Of a stretch of 38,540 bases of DNA, positions 7,648 to 15,086 are shown one piece after another (the first letter of the stretch is position 1; the number at the start of each line of letters is the position of its first letter). This stretch comes from DASZHJ01 sp035507155 (GTDB taxonomy: Bacteria > Pseudomonadota > Alphaproteobacteria > ATCC43930 > CGMCC-115725): NCBI GenBank assembly GCA_035507155.1, contig DATJOK010000081.1:1-38540 (forward strand). The letters run 5' to 3'. A program made the translations under genes and the position numbers. The notes beneath the pieces were generated by a model. That model had not been told where the DNA came from and did not search any database. It worked only from the letters and a program-made list of their open reading frames with translations.

Positions 7648-8907
7648 ATGGGACAGTCGAATTACGTCCGCGGCGCAGTTAAGGCTGCCGCGGTAATCGG
7701 AGTTGCGGCCCTGGTCGGCATCGCCGGCATCAGCGCCGCGCAAGCGCAAAAGACGGTCAAGGTCGGGATCACGGTGCCGCTCACCGGCGCGGACGCCGAG
7801 GATGCGACCCTGATCAAGAATGGCGCCATGATGGCCTTCGACGAGGCCAATGCGAAGAACGAGATCCCCGGCTACAAGCTCGAGGTTCTCGTCTACGACA
7901 ACGGCACCGCGACCGCCGGCCAGTATGATCCGGCCCAGGCCGCCACCAACACCAAGAAGCTCGCCGCCGATCCGATGGTGGTCGCCAACGTCGGTCCGCA
8001 GATGAGCGGCGACGGCAAGGCAATGTCGCCGATCCTGAGCGAGGCCGACCTCGCCACGATCACGCCGTCCTCCACCAACCCCGACATCACCGACCCGGCC
8101 CATGCCGCGCAGTACCGGCCGAAGGGCAAGGCGGTCTACTTCCGCACCGTCACGACGGACGCCTATCAGGGTCCGAACATGGCGAATTTCGTCAAGGACA
8201 AGCTGCACGTTAAGTCGGTCTACATCCTCGACGACAGCGGCGCCTACGGCGTCGGCCTGGCGGACGCATTCCAGAAGCAGGCGGAGAAGATCGGCATCAA
8301 GGTGCTGGGCCGCGACCAGCTCAACCCGAAGGAGGCCGACTACACCACCGTCCTCACCAAGATCAAGGCGGCGAACCCGGACCTGCTCTACTACGGTGGC
8401 GTGGCGCAGGCGGGCGTGAAGCTGGCCAAGCAGGCCTATGACGTCGTGCCGAAGATGCTCAAGGCCGGCGGCGACGGCGTGCAGGGCGCGAGCTTCTTCA
8501 CCGGTGTCGGCTTCCCGGCGGTCGAGGGCTGGTACTCCACCACCGCGTCGCCCGAGCTGGTGAGCGACCCCAAGGTGGCCGAGTTCGTGAAGAACTTCAC
8601 CGCCAAGTACGGCAAGGGCCCGAACAACTACGCCATCACCTCCTATGATGCGGGCAAGGTCATCATCGCCGCGATCAAGAAGGTGATCGCCGAGAAGAAG
8701 CCGGTGGACAAGGCGAACGTGCGCGACGCCATCGAGACGACGCACATGGACACGCTGCAAGGCCCGGTCGCCTTCGACAAGAACGGCGACATCCTCAACA
8801 AGGTCGTCAGCGTCTACGAGTACAAGCGCAACCCCAGCAAGCCGGCCGACGACGTCGACGCCAATCAGGTGTATGTCGGCGTTGCCCCCGAGTCGCCGCA
8901 GTCCTAA
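7648..8907 (+). CDS. livK: Branched-chain amino acid-type ABC transporter substrate-binding protein
   Basis: This 419-residue periplasmic protein has a signal peptide (about 1-33, cleavage after SAAQA), then VKVGITVPLTGADAEDA, the start of the type-1 periplasmic-binding (Peripla_BP_6) domain. NVGPQMSGDGKAMSPILSEADLATITPS-type segments, YILDDSGAYGVG and ITSYDAGKVI match LivK/LivJ-like proteins. ATG 7648 has GGGAGG upstream. It is the first gene of a complete importer with LivH, fused LivM-LivG and LivF, and should deliver ligand to that permease. Ligands in the family range from Leu/Ile/Val to amides, urea and aromatic acids, so the substrate is open. The adjacent aminotransferase gene hints at an amino compound. 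Confidence 0.88.
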   Translation: MGQSNYVRGAVKAAAVIGVAALVGIAGISAAQAQKTVKVGITVPLTGADAEDATLIKNGAMMAFDEANAKNEIPGYKLEVLVYDNGTATAGQYDPAQAATNTKKLAADPMVVANVGPQMSGDGKAMSPILSEADLATITPSSTNPDITDPAHAAQYRPKGKAVYFRTVTTDAYQGPNMANFVKDKLHVKSVYILDDSGAYGVGLADAFQKQAEKIGIKVLGRDQLNPKEADYTTVLTKIKAANPDLLYYGGVAQAGVKLAKQAYDVVPKMLKAGGDGVQGASFFTGVGFPAVEGWYSTTASPELVSDPKVAEFVKNFTAKYGKGPNNYAITSYDAGKVIIAAIKKVIAEKKPVDKANVRDAIETTHMDTLQGPVAFDKNGDILNKVVSVYEYKRNPSKPADDVDANQVYVGVAPESPQS

Positions 8908-8949
8908 GGGCTCGGGGTAGTGTCCAATAGGGATGGGGAGTCCTGAGAG

Positions 8950-9879
8950 ATGAGCTTTCAGGACATCCTCCTGCAGCAGATCATCAATGGCGTGAGCCTG
9001 GGCGCGATGTACTCGTTACTCGCGCTCGGGTTCACGATGGTCTACGGCATCATCGAGCTGATCAACTTCGCCCACTTCAACGTCTTCATGGTGGGCTCCT
9101 TCGTCGCGCTCTGGGTGTTCCAGGCGATGGGGTTCCAGAGCCAGACCCACGTGCTCTACGGCTTTCCGTTGATCGGCGTGCTGCTGGTGGCGCTGTTTGC
9201 CACCATGCTTTCCACCGGCGTGCTCGGCGTCGCCATCGAGCGCATGGCGCTCAGGCCGCTCCGGGGCGTGTCGGGTACCGCACCGATGATCACCACCATC
9301 GGGCTTTCCTACATCCTCTTCAATCTGATCCTGCTCGGCGCCGGCGCCGACAGCAAGAACTACGCCAACCCGATGCCGCCGATCGCCTGGGGCATCGGCG
9401 ACGCGGTGCTGCGCCTGCGCGAGGTGCTGCTCTGGGGCGTGTCGCTGCTGCTCATGCTGGCGCTCCACTACTTCGTCCGCTACACCAAGATGGGCAAGGC
9501 GATGCAGGCCACCGCCCAGGACCAGGAAGCGGCCCGCATGATGGGCGTCGACGTCGACAGGGTCGTGGTCGTCGCCTTCTTCCTGGGCTCCGCGCTTGCC
9601 GGCGCCGCCGGCATGATCTTCGGCCTCTACTACAACTACACGAGTTTCATCATCGGCTATTCGGCCGGCCTCAAGGCCTTCACCGCGGCCGTGCTGGGCG
9701 GCATCGGCAACATCCCCGGCGCCATGCTCGGCGGGATCCTGATCGGCCTCATCGAATCCCTCGGCGGCCAGTTCATCGCCGTGCGGTGGACCGATGTGAT
9801 CATCTTCTCGATCCTGGTGCTGGTGCTGGTGTTCCGTCCGGTCGGCCTGATGGGCCGCGCCGCTCCCAACAAGTCCTGA
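8950..9879 (+). CDS. livH: Branched-chain amino acid-type ABC transporter permease LivH
   Basis: This 309-residue inner-membrane protein has about eight hydrophobic helices. It starts MSFQDILLQQIINGVSLGAM, followed by YSLLALGFTMVYGIIELINFAH, the standard LivH N-terminus. It retains the permease loop in the middle (AMQATAQDQEAARMMGVDVDRV), which docks on the ATPases, and the late GGIGNIPGAMLGG segment. ATG 8950 has GGAG upstream and lies 42 bp after the binding-protein gene. I see no hairpin in that gap. It pairs with the permease half of the next gene. Length and motifs are normal. Confidence 0.92.
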   Translation: MSFQDILLQQIINGVSLGAMYSLLALGFTMVYGIIELINFAHFNVFMVGSFVALWVFQAMGFQSQTHVLYGFPLIGVLLVALFATMLSTGVLGVAIERMALRPLRGVSGTAPMITTIGLSYILFNLILLGAGADSKNYANPMPPIAWGIGDAVLRLREVLLWGVSLLLMLALHYFVRYTKMGKAMQATAQDQEAARMMGVDVDRVVVVAFFLGSALAGAAGMIFGLYYNYTSFIIGYSAGLKAFTAAVLGGIGNIPGAMLGGILIGLIESLGGQFIAVRWTDVIIFSILVLVLVFRPVGLMGRAAPNKS

Positions 9880-9886
9880 GCGCTCC

Positions 9887-11977
9887 ATGACGACGCCTCT
9901 CGATCCCCCCCGTCCCGATGCGGCAGCGCTGACGACGGCAAGCCCCTTCGGCCGGTCGCGGCACCTGCTCGGGACGTTCTGGGAGCGGCTGTTCACCGAG
10001 GAGTGGCGCCGCGGCGTCCTCATGGTGCTGCTCGTCGCCGCCCTGCTGTTCCCGATCATCGACAGCAACGACGGCGACATCGACGCCGCCGCCAATGCCA
10101 CCGCCTTCGCGATCCTGGCGCTCGGCCTCAACATCGTGGTGGGCTTCGCCGGCCTCCTCGATCTGGGCTACGCCGCCTTCTTCGCCATCGGCGCCTACAC
10201 CTACGGCATCTTCTCCTCCTATCAGGTGACGCCGGAGTGGAGCAGCTTCTGGGAGCCGTTCCGCGTTCTGGGGCTGGTCGCACGCACGCACATCGACGGG
10301 GTGCCGATCGACCATGTCCACATGCAGGTATCGTTCTGGCTGATGCTGCCGGTGTCGGCGGTGGTGGCGGCCTTCTTCGGGGTGCTGTTCGGCGCACCGA
10401 CGCTCCGCCTCAAGGGTGACTACCTCGCCATCGTGACCCTGGGCTTCGGCGAGATCGTGCCGATCGTCGCCCGCAACACGCCCTACCTCACCAACGGCGC
10501 CCAGGGCCTGAACGGCGCCCTGCCGCCGAGCCTCCCCGGGTACGGCAGCTTCGGCGTCGCCTCGACGCCGTTTTACTACCTGGGCCTGGCGCTGATCGTG
10601 CTCCTGATCTTCGTCAGCGTCCGCCTCAAGGACAGCCGCGTCGGCCGCGCCTGGCTCGCCATCCGCGAGGACGAGATCGCCGCCGAGGCGATGGGCGTCA
10701 ATCGCACCAAGCTGAAGCTGCTCGCCTTTGCGGTGGGCGCCGGCTTCGCCGGCATGACCGGCACCTTCTACGTGGCGAAGCTGCAGACGGCGACGCCGGA
10801 GATGTTCATGTTCCCGGTCTCGGTCATGCTGCTGGTGATGATCGTGCTGGGCGGCATGGGCAACGTCGCCGGCGTGGTGGTGGGCGCCCTCATCCTGCAG
10901 CTCCTGCAATCCTGGTTCCTGCAGGACCTGACCCAATGGGTGCATGCTTTCGGCAGCCTCACCGGCATCGGCCTGTTCCAGCGCATCGACCTCGTGCAGT
11001 CGATCGAGCTGATCTTCGGCGTCATCCTCGTGATCATGATGCTCTACCGCCGCCAGGGGCTGATTCCGGAGCGGCGCGCGGTGACCGCCCTCTCCCATGC
11101 CCAGCAGACGGCGAACGCCGCCCGCGGCGGCATCAAAGGCGAGCTGAAGCCGCTTCACCACAAGGCGATCGATCCCAACAAGCCGCTGCTGGAGATCAAG
11201 GGCCTGTCCAAGGCCTTCGGCGGCATCCAGGCGGTGAAGGGCCTCGATCTCACCATGGCGCCCGGCAGCATCGTGGCGGTGATCGGCCCCAACGGCTCCG
11301 GCAAGACCACCTTCTTCAACCTGGTGACCGGCCTCACCGAGCCCGATGGCGGCAAGGTGCTGCTCTCCGGCGAGGATGTGACCGGCCTCAAGCCGCACCT
11401 CATCGTCGAGCGCGGCATCGCCCGCACCTTCCAGAACCTGCGCCTCTTCGCCAACATGACACTGATGGAGAATGCGCTGGTGGGAACGCATTCGCGCACC
11501 CACACCGGCGCCATCGGCGCGGTGCTGCGCACGCCCAATGTGCGGCGCGAGGAGGCGGTGGCGCGGGAGCGCGCGCTGGAGATCCTGAGCATCTTCGGCA
11601 ACCGCCTGATGCCTCGGATCCGCCATCTCGCGCGCACCCTCTCCTACGCCAACCGGCGGCGCCTCGAGATCGCCCGCGCGCTGGTCACCGAGCCGATGCT
11701 GCTGCTGCTCGACGAGCCGACCGCCGGCATGAACCCGACGGAGACGCTGGAGCTCACCGATCAGATCCGGGGGCTCCGCGAGCGCGGCGTCAGCATCCTG
11801 ATGATCGAGCACAAGCTCAACGTCGTGAACGAGATCGCCGACAAGGTGATCGTCCTCGACCACGGCGAGAAGATCGCCGAGGGTCTGCCGGCAGAAATTC
11901 AACGCAACGAGGAAGTCCTTCGTGCCTATCTCGGACGGAAAGCAACCGCTGCCGCAAGAGCGGCCGCCAATTCTTGA
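9887..11977 (+). CDS. livM-livG: Fused LivM permease - LivG ATPase of the Liv-type ABC transporter
   Basis: A single 696-residue frame joins two subunits usually encoded separately. Residues 40-390 are the LivM permease (AILALGLNIVVGFAGLLDLG at 75-94, GDYLAIVTLGFGEI at 177-190, EDEIAAEAMGVN docking loop at 261-272). A linker of about 40 residues precedes the LivG ATPase (about 434-690). Walker A is GPNGSGKT (467-474) and Walker B LLLLDEP (605-611). The signature reads LSYANRRRLEIARAL (585-599) instead of the more usual LSYGxQRRLEIARAL, so the Gly of the LSGGQ-type loop is Ala and the Gln is Arg. The gene begins 7 bp after livH and overlaps livF by 56 bp. The frame is continuous with no sign of an assembly error. 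Confidence 0.92.
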   Translation: MTTPLDPPRPDAAALTTASPFGRSRHLLGTFWERLFTEEWRRGVLMVLLVAALLFPIIDSNDGDIDAAANATAFAILALGLNIVVGFAGLLDLGYAAFFAIGAYTYGIFSSYQVTPEWSSFWEPFRVLGLVARTHIDGVPIDHVHMQVSFWLMLPVSAVVAAFFGVLFGAPTLRLKGDYLAIVTLGFGEIVPIVARNTPYLTNGAQGLNGALPPSLPGYGSFGVASTPFYYLGLALIVLLIFVSVRLKDSRVGRAWLAIREDEIAAEAMGVNRTKLKLLAFAVGAGFAGMTGTFYVAKLQTATPEMFMFPVSVMLLVMIVLGGMGNVAGVVVGALILQLLQSWFLQDLTQWVHAFGSLTGIGLFQRIDLVQSIELIFGVILVIMMLYRRQGLIPERRAVTALSHAQQTANAARGGIKGELKPLHHKAIDPNKPLLEIKGLSKAFGGIQAVKGLDLTMAPGSIVAVIGPNGSGKTTFFNLVTGLTEPDGGKVLLSGEDVTGLKPHLIVERGIARTFQNLRLFANMTLMENALVGTHSRTHTGAIGAVLRTPNVRREEAVARERALEILSIFGNRLMPRIRHLARTLSYANRRRLEIARALVTEPMLLLLDEPTAGMNPTETLELTDQIRGLRERGVSILMIEHKLNVVNEIADKVIVLDHGEKIAEGLPAEIQRNEEVLRAYLGRKATAAARAAANS

Positions 11978-12686
11978 GTTCAAGAACGTCAACACCTATT
12001 ACGGCGAGCTGCACGTCCTCAAGGACGTGAACTACCGGGTGGGGACTGGCGAGATCGTCTGCCTGCTGGGCGGCAACGCCTGCGGCAAGTCGACCACCAT
12101 GAAGACGATCTTCGGCATCGTGAAGCCGAAGAGCGGCACCGTCACTTATGCCGGCGAGACGATCAACAACATGTCGACGGCGGAGCGCGTGCGGCGCGGC
12201 ATCGCCCCCGTGCCGGAGGCGCGCCGCCTCTTCCCGCGCATGACCGTGCGCGAGAACCTGGAAATGGGCGCCTTCTGCCGCGACGACAAGGCGGACATCC
12301 TTGCCGACATGGACCGCCTCTTCGAGCTCTTCCCGCGCGTCAAGGAGCGCCTCGGCCAGTATGCCGGCACGCTCTCCGGCGGCGAGCAGCAGATGGTGGC
12401 GATGGCGCGCGCGCTGATGGCGCGGCCGTCGCTCCTCTGCATGGACGAGCCCTCCATGGGCCTGTCGCCGCTCTACGTGGAGCAGATCTTCGAGCTCATC
12501 CAGGCCATCAACAAGCAGGGCACCACCATCTTCATGGTGGAGCAGAACGCCAGCATGGCGCTCTCCATCGCCCATTACGGCTACGTGCTGCAGACCGGCG
12601 AGGTGGTGCTGCACGGCAGCGCCGAGAGCCTGCTCCACAACGAGATGGTGCAGCAGGCCTATCTCGGCGAGATGAAGGTGGCGTAA
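11922..12686 (+). CDS. livF: Branched-chain amino acid-type ABC transporter ATPase LivF
   Basis: The start is GTG 11922, with GAGGAAG a few bases upstream and both inside the 3' end of the fused livM-livG gene, so translation is probably coupled. The 254-residue ATPase has Walker A GGNACGKS (50-57), where most LivF proteins have GGNGAGKT/S. The signature LSGGEQQMVAMARAL is at 151-165 and Walker B SLLCMDEP at 170-177. It energises import together with the LivG half of the upstream fusion. Spacing of motifs is normal and the pattern G-x4-GK-S is kept, so it should be active. It is the last transporter gene; a 7-mer repeat element follows the stop codon. Confidence 0.92.
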   Translation: MPISDGKQPLPQERPPILEFKNVNTYYGELHVLKDVNYRVGTGEIVCLLGGNACGKSTTMKTIFGIVKPKSGTVTYAGETINNMSTAERVRRGIAPVPEARRLFPRMTVRENLEMGAFCRDDKADILADMDRLFELFPRVKERLGQYAGTLSGGEQQMVAMARALMARPSLLCMDEPSMGLSPLYVEQIFELIQAINKQGTTIFMVEQNASMALSIAHYGYVLQTGEVVLHGSAESLLHNEMVQQAYLGEMKVA

Positions 12687-12696
12687 GCCGCTCGAA

Positions 12697-12762
12697 GGTT
12701 CTCAGTTATCAGTCGTCGGCTCTCGGGTGGTGACCGCCACCCTCCCTGACGACTGAACTTGT
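12697..12762. repeat. Intergenic inverted repeat built of degenerate 7-mers (copy 1)
   Basis: Just after livF, four consecutive 7-mers of the form [AG]GTYNTC or close to it run from 12697 to 12724 (GGTTCTC, AGTTATC, AGTCGTC, GGCTCTC). The opposite orientation appears at 12748-12759. TCAGTCGTC (12709-12717) pairs perfectly with GACGACTGA (12748-12756). A second, better preserved copy lies at 31251-31323. It is intergenic and non-coding. Confidence 0.55.
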
Positions 12763-12838
12763 CCGCTGCCACCGCGCCTTGCGCCCGCCTCCTCCCTGCC
12801 CCAATATTCCCGCCGGCTGGAGGGGCCAGGAGGAAGCG

Positions 12839-14149
12839 ATGCCGGATACACGCGTCAATTTCGATCTCGCCGAGGCGCTGAAGGAGGCGGAGCGGCGCTA
12901 CGCGGCCGCCAATCCCAAGAGCGAGGCCCGCGCCAGGCATGCCGCCGAGGCAATGCCCGGCGGCAACACCCGGACCGTGTTGCACTACAGCCCCTTTCCG
13001 GTGACGCTCCATGGCGGCGAGGCCCAGCGCCTCACCGACATCGACGGCCACGTCTATACCGACTTCCTCGGCGAATATTCCGCCGGCCTCTACGGCCATT
13101 CGCACCCGAAGATCATGGCGGCGGCGCGCGAGGCGCTGAAGGCCGGCCTGGTGCTGGGCGGCCCCAACGAGCACGAGGCGGAGCTCGCCCATCTGGTCAA
13201 GAGCCGCTTTCCCTCCATCGATCTCATCCGGTTCTGCAATTCCGGCACGGAATCGAACCTGATGGCGCTGGTGACCGCGCGCGCCGTCACCGGGCGCACC
13301 CATGTGATGGCGTTCCAGGGCGGCTATCACGGCGGCGTCCTCAAATTCGCCGACGGCCCCTCGGAAATCAACGCGCCCTTCCCCTATGTGATGGCGCCCT
13401 ACAACGACAGCGAGAAGACCCTCGCCCTCATCGAGAAGCACAAGCACGAGCTCGCTGCCGTCATCTTGGAGCCGATGATGGGCGGCGGCGGCGCCATCCC
13501 CGCGGAGCGCGAGTTCCTGCAGTCGCTCCGCGACGCCACCGCCAGGCACGGCATCGTGCTGATCTTCGACGAGGTGATGACCTCGCGCCTCTCGCCCGGC
13601 GGGCTGCAGGAGGCACACGGCATCCGCCCCGATCTCACCACTTTCGGCAAATACCTGGGCGGCGGCTTCAGCTTCGGCGCCTTCGGCGGCGCGCGCCGCC
13701 TGATGGAGCGCTACGATCCGAACCGCCCCGACAGCCTTGCCCATGCCGGCACCTTCAACAACAACGTCATGAGCATGGCGGCGGGCAGCGTCGGCCTCCG
13801 GGAGATCTACACGCCCGAGGCGGCGAAGGCGCTCACGGCCACCGGCGAGGACCTCAAGGGCCGGCTCAACGCCCTCTTCGCCGAGAAGAAGGTAACGGCG
13901 CAGGCGACGGGGATCGGCTCGCTCCTCAACATCCACTTCCAGAAGGCGCCGATCCGCCGGCCGGCCGACGTGGTGCCGGCGAACGAGAAGCGCGCGCTCT
14001 TCCACCTGGAGATGCTGGGGCGCGGGTATTACCTGGCCCGGCGCGGCTACATGACGCTGTCGGTCGCGCTGGAGAAGCGCGACTACGACGGCTATCTCGC
14101 CGCCGTTGGCTCGCTCCTCGACGACTACGGCTCCGTGCTGCGCGACTGA
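12839..14149 (+). CDS. Class III PLP-dependent aminotransferase (glutamate-1-semialdehyde aminomutase-like)
   Basis: This 436-residue enzyme starts at ATG 12839, right after AGGAGGAAG. Class III features are GGNTRTVLHYSPFPV (41-55), the phosphate-binding CNSGTES (133-139), QGGYHG (160-165), the cofactor-contacting D244 in FDEV and the Schiff-base lysine K271 in TTFGKYLGGG. This resembles glutamate-1-semialdehyde 2,1-aminomutase and related omega-aminotransferases. A role in haem synthesis is unlikely here, because the gene lies between an amino-acid-type ABC importer and an aldolase, which points to catabolism of an imported amino compound. The aldolase gene follows 29 bp later, so the two are probably cotranscribed. 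The substrate cannot be read from the sequence. Confidence 0.85.
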   Translation: MPDTRVNFDLAEALKEAERRYAAANPKSEARARHAAEAMPGGNTRTVLHYSPFPVTLHGGEAQRLTDIDGHVYTDFLGEYSAGLYGHSHPKIMAAAREALKAGLVLGGPNEHEAELAHLVKSRFPSIDLIRFCNSGTESNLMALVTARAVTGRTHVMAFQGGYHGGVLKFADGPSEINAPFPYVMAPYNDSEKTLALIEKHKHELAAVILEPMMGGGGAIPAEREFLQSLRDATARHGIVLIFDEVMTSRLSPGGLQEAHGIRPDLTTFGKYLGGGFSFGAFGGARRLMERYDPNRPDSLAHAGTFNNNVMSMAAGSVGLREIYTPEAAKALTATGEDLKGRLNALFAEKKVTAQATGIGSLLNIHFQKAPIRRPADVVPANEKRALFHLEMLGRGYYLARRGYMTLSVALEKRDYDGYLAAVGSLLDDYGSVLRD

Positions 14150-14178
14150 ACCTTCGACAACCGACGGGAGGATCTCCG

Positions 14179-14964
14179 ATGGCGAGTTTCGTCAATCCGG
14201 CGCGCGAGCGCCTCAAGAAGGGCGAGCTCGCGCTGGGCGTCGGCATCCGCCTGTCGCGCACCATCGAGATCGCCAAGGCGATGGCGACCGGCGGCTTCGA
14301 CTGGCTCTTCGTCGACATGGAGCACGGCACCATCGGCCTCGATACCGCGGCGCAGATGTGCGTCGCGGCACAGGATGCCGGCATCGCAGCGATCCCGCGG
14401 GTGCCGGCGAAGTCCTACACGCTGGCGACGCGGCTTTTGGACGGCGGCGCCGCCGGCATCGTCATGCCCCATGTGGACACGCCCGAGGAGGCGCGCGAGA
14501 TCGTCGACCGGCTCAAGTATCCCCCGCAAGGCCACCGTTCGGTCGCCGGCGGCATGGCGCAGCTCGACTATCTGCCGGTGCCGCTCGGCGAGGCGACGCG
14601 CAATCTCAACGCCGAGACCTTGCTGGTGGTGATGATCGAGACGCCCCAGGCGGTGGAGAACGCCGAGGCGATCGCCGCCGTCCCCGGCATCGACGTGCTG
14701 CTGATGGGCACCAACGATCTCTCCATGGAGCTGGGTCATCCCGGCGAGCTCGGCCATCCCAAGGTGGTGGCGTCCTACGAGCGCATCATCGCCGCGACCA
14801 GGAAGCACGGCAAATGGGCCGGCATGGGCGGCGTCTACACCGAGGATCTCATGAGCCGCTACATCGGCATGGGCTGCCGCTTCATTCTGGGCGGCGCCGA
14901 CTTCGCCTTCGTGCTGGCGGCGGCGGCGCAACGGACGAAGTTCCTGCGCGGACTGACGGGGTGA
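14179..14964 (+). CDS. HpcH/HpaI-family class II aldolase
   Basis: This 261-residue protein starts at ATG 14179 with GGGAGGA upstream. Family residues are present: FVDMEHG (44-50, catalytic His H49), IPRVP (72-76, Arg R74 for pyruvate), metal ligand E154 in MIETPQA, and GTNDLSMELG (177-186, second metal ligand D180). The family cleaves 4-hydroxy-2-oxo acids to pyruvate (or a related 2-oxo acid) and an aldehyde, using Mg2+ or Mn2+ in the cytoplasm. It lies 29 bp after the aminotransferase gene, fitting a pathway in which an amine is transaminated and the product cleaved. A weak GC hairpin (14967-14982) follows the stop. The exact substrate is unknown. Confidence 0.85.
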   Translation: MASFVNPARERLKKGELALGVGIRLSRTIEIAKAMATGGFDWLFVDMEHGTIGLDTAAQMCVAAQDAGIAAIPRVPAKSYTLATRLLDGGAAGIVMPHVDTPEEAREIVDRLKYPPQGHRSVAGGMAQLDYLPVPLGEATRNLNAETLLVVMIETPQAVENAEAIAAVPGIDVLLMGTNDLSMELGHPGELGHPKVVASYERIIAATRKHGKWAGMGGVYTEDLMSRYIGMGCRFILGGADFAFVLAAAAQRTKFLRGLTG

Positions 14965-15086
14965 CCGGCGGCGCCATCCGCCTGCCTTGACTTCGGGCCG
15001 ACCGCATCTAGGAATACTAGGCGCAGCATCTTCGGCAGGACGTCGCCGTCTCGGCGAGGCTGGAAAAGCCGGGGAGGCCAGCGGCC

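Noticed and set aside
9887..11977. LivM-LivG fusion as an assembly error
   Set aside because: The linker of about 40 residues is open and reads as normal coding sequence, and there is no ribosome site with start codon where a separate livG would begin.
9800..11995. Long open frame on the - strand
   Set aside because: It is the antisense of the livM-livG fusion with His/Asp/Glu-rich nonsense sequence; no domain or ribosome site.
14987..15018. Promoter TTGACT with AGGAAT/AATACT for the 672-residue gene
   Set aside because: The -35 is good but every possible -10 is either badly spaced or poorly matched.
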